37,694 bases of DNA from Deltaproteobacteria bacterium (GTDB lineage: Bacteria; Desulfobacterota; Desulfovibrionia; Desulfovibrionales; Desulfovibrionaceae): contig JAITWK010000018.1 in NCBI GenBank assembly GCA_031285295.1, positions 1 to 37,694 on the forward strand. The letters are read 5' to 3'. This document shows positions 14,880-23,450 of the stretch, one piece after another (position 1 is the stretch's first letter; each line of letters begins with the position of its first letter). The position numbers and the translations under genes are program-made. The notes beneath the pieces were generated by a model. It made no database searches and was not told the origin of the DNA. It saw nothing but the letters and a program-made list of their open reading frames with translations.

Positions 14880-15554
14880 TTATTGGCGAGAATTATGGCT
14901 CATGACAGGTACCGTTACCGTAACGTATCTGAATGGCTCAGATGGATTGGCTGCTGAAGGGAAATAATCATGCCATCTTATATCATATTGGTTGTCGAAT
15001 TCGAGACTTCTATAGCGAGATCCTGAATACTGTGCTATTTCATTATTTTTGTACCAACTGTGTATGCCTTTCCTGATAACTGTGTCATCGCCATCAAAAA
15101 ATTTGAAATCTCTATCATTAGAGTTAATTTTTTGCTCACTATTTTTATCCCAGTACATGCGGTCATTTGTCAAAAGAACTGCGTACCCGCAAGGACCAAA
15201 TTTATGAGATTCTTTCAATAGTTGTTCAAGCCTCCATATATCACGTAAAAAATCATATCTACCAATGTCACACGCGGAATGGTTTTTAAGTTTAAATGGT
15301 TCACCTTCTCGTAATAATACATTAGCTTGTTTTGTTTTGTATTTCAACTCAATAGGTATATACTGCTTTTTTCTTCTTATAGCGATATCAATGTAAGATC
15401 TTTTTCCAGCAATTATCTCATGAGGGTATTCTAAGACAACATTTGCATCAGGGAGTAATTTTTGTAGCTCATAGGCAAATACAAATTTAAAGTCATCTTC
15501 TGACGCAAAAGCTGGCCTTTTCATATTATCCAGCAAGGAGTGAATATCCAGCAT
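14880..15554 (-). CDS. PD-(D/E)XK nuclease-like protein, AT-rich
   Basis: The 224-residue protein carries a PD-(D/E)XK-like pattern in its first half: Glu in LEYPHEII, then RSYIDIAIRRKKQYIPIELKYK, where IDIAI supplies the Asp and IELKYK the E-x-K of a restriction-type active site. The rest (residues about 110-224) is rich in Trp, Tyr and Asp and is not recognised. The gene is clearly more AT-rich than its neighbours and uses AT-ending codons, a sign of recent transfer. It follows the RhuM-family gene on the same strand. No methyltransferase or specificity gene is nearby, so it is not an ordinary restriction-modification pair. No strong ribosome site is seen before the ATG. Confidence 0.6.
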   Translation of the reverse strand: MLDIHSLLDNMKRPAFASEDDFKFVFAYELQKLLPDANVVLEYPHEIIAGKRSYIDIAIRRKKQYIPIELKYKTKQANVLLREGEPFKLKNHSACDIGRYDFLRDIWRLEQLLKESHKFGPCGYAVLLTNDRMYWDKNSEQKINSNDRDFKFFDGDDTVIRKGIHSWYKNNEIAQYSGSRYRSLEFDNQYDIRWHDYFPSAANPSEPFRYVTVTVPVMSHNSRQ

Positions 15555-15649
15555 TTAGAACTCGATATGTCTTTAGAGTTTTTTTGTTTGCCGTTGAGCT
15601 ATTTTTCCCGTGCGAATCTCTTCGCGGCCTCTTCCAGTGCTTTTATTGC

Positions 15650-16690
15650 CTACTCTTCCCCGGCGGCTTCCAGCGCCTCACGCCTGCGGGCGGCGAACAG
15701 CTCATATTGTGCCTCGGCGTGAGCATCCGCCGTCTTGCGGCTGATCTTGCCGGAATCGGGCAGAACGTTGCGCTCGTTGAAGCGTAAGAAATCATCCAGA
15801 CGGGTGTCCCAATCATTCAGGAATACGCTTTGGCGGCGTTTGGTCTGGTCTTCGGCGTAATCCAGCCACATAACCACAATGCGGTTGAGTTCGTCGATTT
15901 CCTGTTCGCGCAGATAATTTTTGGCAATAATGATATCGGCCTTACGGACAGCGCCACTTTTCCAGGCGGTAAGGCCCATGTTCGGCGCATTGTGATCCGC
16001 GCGTTCCATAATCAATTCGGGCGCGGTTTTGCCGGTGGCCGCGTAATGGAATTTGTTTTGGATGGCCTGAAAGAAAGCCTGAACATACTTGTCGGCGGTG
16101 TTGTAATCTGAAGCCAGAGCGAAAATTTCCCGCACCCGTAGATACATGCGGCGTTCGCTGGCCCGAATATCGCGGATGCGCTCAAGCATCTCGTCGAAGT
16201 AGTCAGGAGCGGAAGAACCATCCGGATAATTTTTGACGGGCGGATTCTTTAACCGCTCATCATCCATCGTGAAACCTTTGGTCAGGTATTCACTCAGGCG
16301 TTCGGTGGCCCATTGCCGAAACTGCACGCCGCGCCGGGAGCGGACGCGATAGCCGACAGCGAGGATGGCATCAAGATTGTAATATTGTACCCGATATTGT
16401 TTGCCGTCAGCGGCAGTTGTCAACTGTTGGTTGACAACTGAATCCGGCTGGAGTTCTCCATCGGCAAATATGGCTTTGAGATGCTTGGCAATATTCTGCT
16501 TGGTGGTTTGAAACAGATCCGCCATCAACGCTTGCGATAACCATACACTATCGTGATGGAATTTAACCCGGATGACGTTTTTACCGTCATCCGCGGCATA
16601 TAAAAGAAATTCGCCCTGCTCCGGGGCGGCTGGCAGACTTAGGCTGACTGGGACTTTCGCGGGGTTCATGCGGGCGGATTCCTTTGACAT
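15650..16690 (-). CDS. RhuM-family protein, possibly shortened by an in-frame amber codon
   Basis: The 346-residue protein matches the RhuM family: a DNA-binding-like opening (VWLSQALMADLFQTTKQNIAKH), then YNLDAILAVGYRVRSRRG and FRQWATERLSEYLTKGF, and a C-terminal RQSVFLNDW-type segment. The family was named after a Salmonella island gene; its members often sit near restriction or toxin genes, and their activity is not established. The ATG is 1 base after the RelE-like stop, so the two are probably translated together. After the TAG at 15650-15652 the same frame stays open for 16 helical, basic residues (AIKALEEAAKRFAREK) up to a TAG at 15599. A single change from CAG or GAG could have created the first stop. 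Confidence 0.85.
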   Translation of the reverse strand: MSKESARMNPAKVPVSLSLPAAPEQGEFLLYAADDGKNVIRVKFHHDSVWLSQALMADLFQTTKQNIAKHLKAIFADGELQPDSVVNQQLTTAADGKQYRVQYYNLDAILAVGYRVRSRRGVQFRQWATERLSEYLTKGFTMDDERLKNPPVKNYPDGSSAPDYFDEMLERIRDIRASERRMYLRVREIFALASDYNTADKYVQAFFQAIQNKFHYAATGKTAPELIMERADHNAPNMGLTAWKSGAVRKADIIIAKNYLREQEIDELNRIVVMWLDYAEDQTKRRQSVFLNDWDTRLDDFLRFNERNVLPDSGKISRKTADAHAEAQYELFAARRREALEAAGEE

Positions 16691-16691
16691 G

Positions 16692-16988
16692 TTAATACCC
16701 TGCTTCTTTCTGATGCTTCACGGCCAACACGCAGACGGTATCCCCGGTAACTTCGTACACCAGAACATAGCCGGTCGCACCAAAAGGAATCAGCAGTTCA
16801 CGATGCTCCGGATCCAGGTAGTCCACCGGTCGGCCCGCATGGGGAAATTTTTTCAGTATGGCCGCTTGTTTTCGTATTGCGCCCGCTGCGGCTTTTGCCG
16901 CGTTTTTGTCTTTATCCGCAAGAAATCGGTACGCCCGTTGAACACCCGCAAGCGCGGAAGGCAGCCACACAAGGCTTAAATGTGGCAT
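16692..16988 (-). CDS. RelE/ParE-family toxin
   Basis: The 98-residue protein begins MPHLSLVWLPSALAGVQRAY and has the compact alpha-beta layout of RelE/ParE toxins: two N-terminal helices (RFLADKDKNAAKAAAGAIRK), a central FPHAGRPVD motif, and C-terminal strands (RELLIPFGATGYVLVYEV, VCVLAVKHQKEAGY). Such toxins cut mRNA on the ribosome or poison gyrase; which of these applies here cannot be told. ATG at 16988 overlaps the antitoxin gene by 13 bases and has GGAG 8 bases upstream. RhuM follows after 1 base, which is unusual for a plain toxin pair. Confidence 0.87.
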   Translation of the reverse strand: MPHLSLVWLPSALAGVQRAYRFLADKDKNAAKAAAGAIRKQAAILKKFPHAGRPVDYLDPEHRELLIPFGATGYVLVYEVTGDTVCVLAVKHQKEAGY

Positions 16989-17260
16989 TTGGGAGGCTCC
17001 GCATCGTTGCCCGCTTCCAGTTCCGCAAGCCATGCATCCGCTTCTTCTCCGGTCACATGCAGGCCAGTCCGCATATATTCGTCGTGTGCTGCCCTTGCTT
17101 CCTGCCGCAAGGTTTCCCGCTGTTCTTCCCTATTGATAAAGGCTTCTATGGCTTGAAGCATCAGAGCGTGGGGTGTTCTGTCCCGCGTTTCGGCAAGGCT
17201 GACAACGCGTGCATGTAACACCGAAGACATTCTGACGCTCGCATTTACCTGTGTTTTCAT
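16976..17260 (-). CDS. ribbon-helix-helix antitoxin (CopG/ParD-like)
   Basis: The 94-residue protein begins MKTQVNASVRMSSVLHARVV, a basic strand and helix typical of ribbon-helix-helix DNA-binding domains. It continues with a long acidic helix (INREEQRETLRQEARAAHDE), which would wrap the toxin. It should repress its own operon and neutralise the RelE-like toxin encoded next. ATG at 17260 has ACGAGG 6 bases upstream. It is the first gene of the accessory operon and lies 110 bases from the tRNA-Ser gene. Confidence 0.85.
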   Translation of the reverse strand: MKTQVNASVRMSSVLHARVVSLAETRDRTPHALMLQAIEAFINREEQRETLRQEARAAHDEYMRTGLHVTGEEADAWLAELEAGNDAEPPKCHI

Positions 17261-17315
17261 GGCAGACCTCGTTTGTCCCAAAATGTAAGACTTTTCAAGA
17301 CAAACGGCAAGGGGG

Positions 17316-17364
17316 CAAGAAAAACGAAAACCGCCCGAGCTACCAACAGTAGCGGGCGGTTTTC
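17316..17364 (-). terminator. terminator of tRNA-Ser
   Basis: A 12-bp perfect stem, GAAAACCGCCCG (17326-17337) with 17353-17364, has a 15-base loop. On the minus strand it is followed by GTTTTTCTT. It lies 7 bases beyond the tRNA 3' end. Confidence 0.9.
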
Positions 17365-17370
17365 AAATTC

Positions 17371-17464
17371 TGGCGGAGAGGCAGAGATTTGAACTCTGGA
17401 TACAGGTTTTAGCCCGTATGCTCCCTTAGCAGGGGAGTACCTTCGGCCGCTCGGTCACCTCTCC
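17371..17464 (-). tRNA. tRNA-Ser (anticodon GCT)
   Basis: On the minus strand the acceptor arm GGAGAGG (17464-17458) pairs with CCTCTCC, followed by G and an encoded CCA (17373-17371). The anticodon loop reads CTGCTAA. A long variable arm typical of serine tRNAs is present, and the T-loop reads GTTCAAAT. It decodes AGC/AGU. The RHH-RelE-RhuM-nuclease block lies directly on its 3' side, a usual place for integrated DNA. Confidence 0.97.
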
Positions 17465-17518
17465 GTGAGCGCGGTCTGCAGGGTGGAAAGACCGCCGCAG
17501 GCGTTGCAAGGGTCAGTA

Positions 17519-17545
17519 AATATATCAGGCTTCGCCTCCTGTCAA
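17519..17545 (-). promoter_or_regulatory. promoter of tRNA-Ser
   Basis: On the minus strand a perfect TTGACA (-35, 17545-17540) precedes TATATT (-10, 17524-17519) with a 15-base spacer, somewhat short. Transcription would begin about 45-50 bases before the mature tRNA. Confidence 0.55.
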
Positions 17546-17751
17546 GAAGGTCTGCAATTTGCTCTTCAAGAACCCGGCAATCAAAGCAAAGTATTTCAAA
17601 TTTTCTGTACTCTATGGCCCGAATTATAAAAAATATACTTTTCCTCAACAAATCCACTTGTTCCCTCTGGACGAAGAAAAAATCCGCCTTATTTATGTGA
17701 GGCACCAAAAATACCGTACAAAATATATATTCTCTTAGGAGGAATTTAGTT

Positions 17752-19662
17752 ATGGGCAAGATTATAGGCATCGACCTTGGGACAACCAACTCCTGCGTTT
17801 TCGTCATGGAAGGCAAGGAGCCCAAGTGCATAACCAACCCGGAAGGCGGGCGTACCACCCCGTCCGTTGTCGGTTTTACCGACAAGGATCGTCTGGTGGG
17901 CGACATTGCCAAGCGTCAGGCGGTTACCAACCCTGAACGTACCGTTTTTGCGATCAAGCGCCTGATGGGCCGCCGGGCCGATGCGCCGGAAGTGAAAAAG
18001 TGGCAGGAACACAGCCCCTATAAAATCGTCAGCGGCAAAAACGGCGACGCAGCGGTTGAAATTGAAGGCCGTCAGTACACGTCTTCGGAAGTTTCAGCTA
18101 TGATTCTGGGCAAACTGAAAGCCGACGCCGAAGCCTACCTGGGCGAAACCGTAACCGAAGCCGTAATCACGGTTCCGGCCTACTTTAACGACGCCCAGCG
18201 CCAGGCCACCAAAGACGCCGGACGCATCGCCGGGCTGGAAGTCAAGCGCATCATCAACGAACCCACTGCCGCTTCGCTGGCTTATGGCTTTGAGCGCAAG
18301 GCCAATGAAAAAATCGCCGTCTTCGACCTTGGCGGCGGCACTTTTGATATTTCCATTCTGGAAGTGGGCGACAACGTTGTTGAAGTGCGTGCCACCAACG
18401 GTGATACCTTCCTGGGCGGCGAAGATTTTGACCAGCGTATCATCAACTGGCTGGTGGGCGAATTCAAAAAAGATCAGGGCATTGATCTGGCCAAGGATCG
18501 CATGGCCCTGCAACGCCTCAAGGAAGCCGGTGAAAAAGCCAAGAAAGACCTTTCCACTTCCATGGAAGCGGAAATCAACCTGCCTTTCATCACCGCCGAC
18601 CAAAATGGTCCCAAGCACCTTCTGTACAAGCTTTCCCGCGCCAAGCTGGAAAGCCTGGTGGAAGATCTGGTAAAGCGTGCCATTGAGCCTTGCAAAAAGG
18701 CCCTGGCCGACGCTGGCATGAAGCCCGGCGAAATTGACGAAGTGGTGCTGGTAGGCGGCATGACCCGTATGCCGCTGGTGCAGAAGGTTGTGCAGGACTT
18801 CTTTGGCAAGGAACCGAGCCGCTCGGTCAACCCGGACGAAGTGGTGGCCATGGGCGCGGCCATTCAGGGCGGCATTCTGGCTGGCGACGTGAAAGACGTG
18901 CTGCTGCTTGACGTCACCCCGCTTTCCCTGGGTATCGAAACCCTGGGCGGCGTAATGACCCGATTGATCGACCGCAACACCACCATCCCCACCCGCAAAA
19001 GCCAGGTGTTCACCACTGCGGCGGATAACCAGCCCTCGGTTTCCATCCATGTTTTGCAGGGCGAACGCCCGATGGCTGGCGACAACATGACTTTGGGCCG
19101 CTTTGAGCTTACCGGCATTCCGGCGGCTCCGCGCGGTTTGCCGCAAATTGAAGTGTTCTTTGATATCGACGCCAACGGTATCGTTAACGTGGGTGCCAAA
19201 GATTTGGGAACCGGCAAGGAACAGACCATTCGCGTGACCGCCTCTTCCGGCCTGTCCGAAGATGAAATTCAGCGTTACGTGAAGGAAGCCGAAGCTCACG
19301 CCGATGAAGACAAGCGCAAGCAGCAGTTTATCGAAGCACGTAACCAGGCCGATACGCTTATTTATACCACGGAAAAATCCCTTTCCGATTTGGGCGAAAA
19401 GGTTGATCCGGCCCTGCGCGGCGATATCGAAGCCAAGGCCACCAGCCTGAAAAGCGCCATGGAAGGCAGCGATCTGGACGCCCTTAAAAAGGCCATGGAC
19501 GAGCTTTCCAAGTCTTCGCACAAGCTGGCTGAACAGCTCTACGCCCAGAAATCCGGCTCTGCCGATCAGGGCGGGCAGGCTGGCCCGACCGACGGCTCCG
19601 CTGGTCAGGCTCACGGCGGCGAAGATGTGGTGGATGCTGATTTTACCGAAGTGAAGAATTAG
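17752..19662 (+). CDS. dnaK: Hsp70 chaperone DnaK
   Basis: The 636-residue protein starts [20 protein letters not shown] and carries the Hsp70 signatures: [47 protein letters not shown], the linker [19 protein letters not shown], and a C-terminal lid ending with an acidic [13 protein letters not shown] tail. It refolds or holds client proteins with DnaJ and GrpE. TAGGAGG before the ATG is a strong ribosome site. No grpE, dnaJ or hrcA gene and no CIRCE element is nearby, so it is a single-gene unit here. A terminator follows at 19685. Confidence 0.98.
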   Translation: MGKIIGIDLGTTNSCVFVMEGKEPKCITNPEGGRTTPSVVGFTDKDRLVGDIAKRQAVTNPERTVFAIKRLMGRRADAPEVKKWQEHSPYKIVSGKNGDAAVEIEGRQYTSSEVSAMILGKLKADAEAYLGETVTEAVITVPAYFNDAQRQATKDAGRIAGLEVKRIINEPTAASLAYGFERKANEKIAVFDLGGGTFDISILEVGDNVVEVRATNGDTFLGGEDFDQRIINWLVGEFKKDQGIDLAKDRMALQRLKEAGEKAKKDLSTSMEAEINLPFITADQNGPKHLLYKLSRAKLESLVEDLVKRAIEPCKKALADAGMKPGEIDEVVLVGGMTRMPLVQKVVQDFFGKEPSRSVNPDEVVAMGAAIQGGILAGDVKDVLLLDVTPLSLGIETLGGVMTRLIDRNTTIPTRKSQVFTTAADNQPSVSIHVLQGERPMAGDNMTLGRFELTGIPAAPRGLPQIEVFFDIDANGIVNVGAKDLGTGKEQTIRVTASSGLSEDEIQRYVKEAEAHADEDKRKQQFIEARNQADTLIYTTEKSLSDLGEKVDPALRGDIEAKATSLKSAMEGSDLDALKKAMDELSKSSHKLAEQLYAQKSGSADQGGQAGPTDGSAGQAHGGEDVVDADFTEVKN

Positions 19663-19684
19663 TATTTAATTGACTTTATAAAGC

Positions 19685-19729
19685 AAAACCGCGCGGTCTT
19701 CGCAAAAAGGCCGCGCGGTTTTTGTTTTT
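19685..19729 (+). terminator. terminator of dnaK
   Basis: AAAACCGCGCGG (19685-19696) pairs with CCGCGCGGTTTT (19711-19722), followed by TGTTTTTG. It is a strong intrinsic terminator. Confidence 0.92.
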
Positions 19730-19735
19730 GTAATG

Positions 19736-19790
19736 AGGGGGTCTGGGGGGAATTATTCCCCCCAGGCGGGGATTTGGGGCGGCAGCCCCA
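19736..19790. repeat. double-hairpin intergenic element, copy 1
   Basis: After GAGGGGGT comes a 10-bp stem with a 3-base loop (CTGGGGGGAA at 19743-19752 with 19756-19765), then a second hairpin TGGGGC-GGCA-GCCCCA (19775-19790). It lies just beyond the stop codon of the minus-strand gene at 19799. The layout repeats at 25692-25746. Confidence 0.7.
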
Positions 19791-19798
19791 CAAATAAT

Positions 19799-21313
19799 TT
19801 AATTCAAAGGCGTATAGCTGACGCTTCCGCCCAGGCTTTCAAAAGCATCGCCGCCAGACTGGCTCAGTTCTTTCAGACTAATAGGCGTAGCCGGTTTGAC
19901 GCTCAGCTTGAGCGTACCGCCTTCTTCCACCAGTTTGATTGCCGCATTAAAAGCGTCCTGCTGGATTTTGTTTTCCGCTGTTTCAAGTCCGGCGTAAAGT
20001 GTATCGAGCAGTGAACCATAAATCTGGTCAGGATCCTGGAATTCAACAGCCGCGTAACAGGCCACGATAAAATCGATTATGCCCTTGTTTTCCGCGCTGA
20101 ATTCGAAGGACTTGAGGCGCTGACGGGCCGGGTCGCTGCCGCCGCTGTAAAGTACATCTTTTGGCGTATCCATGGCGATGTTGGCGTCCAGGCCGCCCAG
20201 GCTGCTTTCGTTCAGGCCCGCGCGCATGGTAATATCAACCGGGTCGGCCTGGTTGCCCAGGCTGAAATCAAACACGCCGTTCAGGTGCAGGTCGGCAGTC
20301 ACGGCTTCGGCCATAGCCGCCAGATCCGGATGCATGGCAAGCAGCGAACGGGAGATAACCAGATCTTCAAGAGAGCTTTTGAACACCAGTCCAGTCTGGC
20401 TGATATCCAGGTCACCGGCCAGTTTTTTTAGCGTGAGCGGGCTGGCAACGTTAATCATCAGGTTGTCGATGTAGAAGCCCTTGATTTGCATGGGCGCTAG
20501 CACGGACAGCGGATCGCTGCTGGCCTGGTTGATAATTTCCGGATTTTTCTGCAGGTAGCCTTCGGGATCCGCCAGCAGATCCGCCAGGAACTGGGGCAGC
20601 AGTATACCTTCACCGCCCATCTTTTCCATGGAAAATACTTTTTGGTTCAGGAAGCTTATCTGCATGTCAGACATGTTCCAGGGGCCGCCGGAAGTCATGG
20701 TTATATCTTTGGCTTCAATGCTGGCGATACCGGCCTTGACGCCCTCAACGTCGAGCTGCATATTTTTGAGCAGGGCATGATCCAACGAATAAGTAGCGTA
20801 CAAAGGCAGCAACTTGGCGGCAAGTTCTTCCGGGGCTGTTGCCTGGTTTTCGCGCAGCAGTTTCAGGATGTCGCGGCAGTTAATCCTGAATCCTTCATAG
20901 ACGTATTCGTCGATGGTGGCGAGAGTCTGGCCCTGCATCAGGATTTTTACGCCGTTAACGCTTAGCACGTCGATGCTGGTAAGATCGCCGTAGTTGCCCG
21001 CGTAAGAAGCGGCGTCAATGCCGGTTTCCACTATCGAGTCAATGAGCACCTCAATTTCCGGGACATTGGGAATGCCGATCCTGACCTTGCTAAAGGTAAT
21101 CTCCCGCTTGTCCAGGTTGGCGGTAATCGCTTCCGCTTCCATGTTCATATACGGTTTGATCAGGGCCATTTCTTCCATGGCCCGGTTGACCACCATTTCC
21201 TCGGTGAGCGAATCGCCGGAACGCAGAAAAAAGAACAGGCCCGCAACCGCAACCAGCGCGATGCCCAGCACGAGTACAATTTTGTTCGTGCTTTTTGCCG
21301 TTACTCCACTCAT
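19799..21313 (-). CDS. membrane-anchored periplasmic protein of unknown function
   Basis: The 504-residue protein has an N-terminal anchor (IVLVLGIALVAVAGLFFFL, residues about 12-30). The long remainder is mostly short beta-like segments with repeated statements of the form ‘K-x-I-x-IKGFYIDNLMINVASPL’, somewhat like YdgA/DUF945 or AsmA-type periplasmic proteins. That likeness is only general and I do not name a family. GGGAG 6 bases before the ATG supports the start. The RNA methyltransferase gene ends 140 bases upstream on the same strand. No enzymatic motif was seen. Confidence 0.7.
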   Translation of the reverse strand: MSGVTAKSTNKIVLVLGIALVAVAGLFFFLRSGDSLTEEMVVNRAMEEMALIKPYMNMEAEAITANLDKREITFSKVRIGIPNVPEIEVLIDSIVETGIDAASYAGNYGDLTSIDVLSVNGVKILMQGQTLATIDEYVYEGFRINCRDILKLLRENQATAPEELAAKLLPLYATYSLDHALLKNMQLDVEGVKAGIASIEAKDITMTSGGPWNMSDMQISFLNQKVFSMEKMGGEGILLPQFLADLLADPEGYLQKNPEIINQASSDPLSVLAPMQIKGFYIDNLMINVASPLTLKKLAGDLDISQTGLVFKSSLEDLVISRSLLAMHPDLAAMAEAVTADLHLNGVFDFSLGNQADPVDITMRAGLNESSLGGLDANIAMDTPKDVLYSGGSDPARQRLKSFEFSAENKGIIDFIVACYAAVEFQDPDQIYGSLLDTLYAGLETAENKIQQDAFNAAIKLVEEGGTLKLSVKPATPISLKELSQSGGDAFESLGGSVSYTPLN

Positions 21314-21453
21314 AAGTTACTCCCGGCCGCACGGGCGGCTCTGTTTGATGACAAATACATTTTCAGCAAATTTATTTCTGATAGCCTGAACGTTAGCTGA
21401 AGCTGTGGTTTTTTACCAGTATATATAACAACTATCCGGAATTTATTTCCTTT

Positions 21454-22911
21454 TCATATGAATACGCGCCCGCCGCGCATTTTCAGCCGACAGAGTGGCA
21501 AATCGCGGTAATACAGACCGGCTTCGGCCGCGCCCGAACTGTTGCCGCCAAAATTCACCAGACCATGCAGGCCGTTCAAATTCAGGCTTTGGCCGGAAAG
21601 CAGGGCCAGGGCGGGTGAGATTTCTTCCAGATTCAGCACGGCTGCCCCATTTTGTGCGGCGGTTTCCGGGTCCGGTATCAGTCCGCGCAGATGTGTTTCC
21701 GTACGCGGTTTTAAACCGGCCCCCAAAGAACGACCCAGCGGAAAACCGTTCCACAAAAAATTTCCGGTCAGGCCCAGCAGTTCAAGTCCGCCTTCCGGGT
21801 AAAAAATCAGGTTTCCACGATTGCAGAAAAGCCGTCCGGGCGGCAGAAGTTCCGGCGAACACAGGGGCGAGCTGATGGCGGAGAGGGGGAGTTCGTCCAG
21901 TTCGGGTTGACCGCTTCGGTTTGTCCGTTGTTCTTTACGCGGACCTTCTCCAGCGGCAAGCGTTTGCCCTTCGTCAGCCCGAAACTCTTTACACAGGGCC
22001 GCGATGAAAAATCCTTGCCCCAGCGCTGAACCCAGAGGCACACGCAGGCACCCGTTGCAACCAAGCAGGGGCTCGGCAAAGGTAAATCCGGCAAAATGCG
22101 GCAGGGGCAGGCCGGTGCAGCCGCCCAGTGTTTCGGTAGCCCATAGGACCTGCTCCTCGTTTTCCTGCACGTTCACCGTACAGGTGGAGTAAACCAGCAG
22201 CCCGCCGGGCCGGAGCAGGCGCAGGGCTTCGGTCAGCAACAACTGTTGCAGGCCGATCAGCGGTTTTACTTTATCTCCCTGCCATAATTCCATGACCTGG
22301 GGATTTTTTTCCACCGTACCCCAGCCACTGCAAGGTGGGTCCAGAATAATGCAGTCCCAACCGGCTGCGGGCAGGGGCAGGCTCTGGCCCTCAAATCCGC
22401 TGCTGCCGCAATTGAAAAGATTCATGTCCCGCAGGTTACGGCGCAGCGTGGCCAGGCGCTTTACGCCCGGCTCGTTGGCAAGTACAAAGCCGCGCCCGGG
22501 CCAATGGCGCTCAAGCTCTCTGGCGATCAGCGAGCTTTTTCCGCCGGGACTGGAGCACATATCCAGCACATTGATCCGCTGCCGGTTGGCTGGCCTGGTT
22601 TCGGATGCAGACCTATATTGTACGGTCAGCTTGTCCGCTTCATGAAGATTGTCCAGTTCACCGCTGCGCAGCAGATGCAACAGGGCCAGCGGCGGCAGCA
22701 TGGAGGAGGCGTCCTGAATATAGATAAGGCCGAAGCGGGCGGCCAGGCTTGATCCAAGCGGCAAGGGGCCGGACTTCAATTCAAAGGCGTCCGGGTAAAA
22801 GTCGTGTGCGCCAAAGGTGAAGCCCTGGTCGGCCAAAAGCCTCAGGGTAGCCTCTTTCTGGGCCGGATTACCGGCAAGACGGAAGGTACGGTTGTTTTGC
22901 TGCATATTCAT
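21454..22911 (-). CDS. NOL1/NOP2/Sun-type RNA (cytosine-5-)methyltransferase, RsmF-like
   Basis: The 485-residue protein contains the full m5C methyltransferase signature: the SAM loop DMCSSPGGKSSLIA, DPPCSGWGT with the releasing Cys, and YSTCTVNVQENEEQV with the nucleophilic Cys. The C-terminal third (about 330-485) is likely the RNA-binding extension seen in RsmF/YebU. It would modify a cytosine in rRNA or tRNA; which base cannot be told. The start is uncertain: ATG at 22911 lies 6 bases after the T-run of the HU terminator, without a ribosome site. An in-frame GTG at 22962 would run through the terminator stem and has no site either. Confidence 0.87.
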   Translation of the reverse strand: MNMQQNNRTFRLAGNPAQKEATLRLLADQGFTFGAHDFYPDAFELKSGPLPLGSSLAARFGLIYIQDASSMLPPLALLHLLRSGELDNLHEADKLTVQYRSASETRPANRQRINVLDMCSSPGGKSSLIARELERHWPGRGFVLANEPGVKRLATLRRNLRDMNLFNCGSSGFEGQSLPLPAAGWDCIILDPPCSGWGTVEKNPQVMELWQGDKVKPLIGLQQLLLTEALRLLRPGGLLVYSTCTVNVQENEEQVLWATETLGGCTGLPLPHFAGFTFAEPLLGCNGCLRVPLGSALGQGFFIAALCKEFRADEGQTLAAGEGPRKEQRTNRSGQPELDELPLSAISSPLCSPELLPPGRLFCNRGNLIFYPEGGLELLGLTGNFLWNGFPLGRSLGAGLKPRTETHLRGLIPDPETAAQNGAAVLNLEEISPALALLSGQSLNLNGLHGLVNFGGNSSGAAEAGLYYRDLPLCRLKMRGGRVFI

Positions 22912-22917
22912 TTTATA

Positions 22918-22948
22918 CAAAAAATCCCGCCGGATCACTCGGGCGGGA
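22918..22948 (-). terminator. terminator of the HU gene
   Basis: TCCCGCC on the minus strand (22948-22942) pairs with GGCGGGA (22931-22925), followed by TTTTTT. It lies 26 bases after the HU stop and just ahead of the methyltransferase ATG. Confidence 0.8.
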
Positions 22949-22973
22949 CTTTTGCGGAACACGTCCGAAAGCT

Positions 22974-23252
22974 CTATTTCTTCACGGCATCTTTCAGCAT
23001 TTTGCCGGGAGTGAACTTCACGGCCTTGCTGGCGGGGATGGTGATTTCTTTGCCGGTACGGGGGTTGCGGCCTTTACGGGCGGCGCGGTCAGTAATCTTG
23101 AAGCTACCGAAGCCGGTGAAGGTAACGGATTCGCCAGATTGCAGAGCATCCGTCAGGGAAGCGACAACAGCGTCAAGAGCGGCTTCAGTCTGCGCCTTGG
23201 TGGCAAGACCGGCCTTAGCGTGGATTTTTTGTACGAGTTCGGCTTTGGTCAT
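22974..23252 (-). CDS. HU-family DNA-binding protein
   Basis: The 92-residue protein begins MTKAELVQKIHAKAG and contains the HU/IHF signature GFGSFKITDRAARKGRNP, followed by RTGKEITIPASKAVKFTPGK, the beta-arm and C-terminal helix. It bends and compacts DNA as a homo- or heterodimer. ATG at 23252 has GGAG 7 bases upstream; the ATG at 23264 lies ahead of this site and is unlikely. The gene has its own terminator and a candidate promoter about 100 bases upstream. Confidence 0.95.
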   Translation of the reverse strand: MTKAELVQKIHAKAGLATKAQTEAALDAVVASLTDALQSGESVTFTGFGSFKITDRAARKGRNPRTGKEITIPASKAVKFTPGKMLKDAVKK

Positions 23253-23339
23253 GTTTCTCTCCATAACAGGGTTTTTATGATGTGCCGGAATGTGATTTTA
23301 AGCACACATGTTCAGTAAAATAAAGCGTAATGCGCAAAT

Positions 23340-23367
23340 CATTTACAAATACGGGAAGTCTTGTCAA
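23340..23367 (-). promoter_or_regulatory. candidate promoter of the HU gene
   Basis: A perfect TTGACA on the minus strand (23367-23362) is followed 16 bases later by TAAATG, a poor -10. The -35 is convincing; the -10 position is not. Confidence 0.35.
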
Positions 23368-23450
23368 TCAAAATTTGCCTTCTAGTCGCGCTGTTACAGC
23401 GTTTTCCTACTCTTTTCAATTCTTGGGGCTGCGGACGAATGAAAAGCCCT

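Noticed and set aside
17465..17751. CIRCE or sigma-32-type heat-shock promoter before dnaK
   Set aside because: No TTAGCACTC/GAGTGCTAA pair and no CTTGAA/CCCCAT pair could be found; the 287 bases contain the tRNA promoter and only weak -10-like AT tracts for dnaK.
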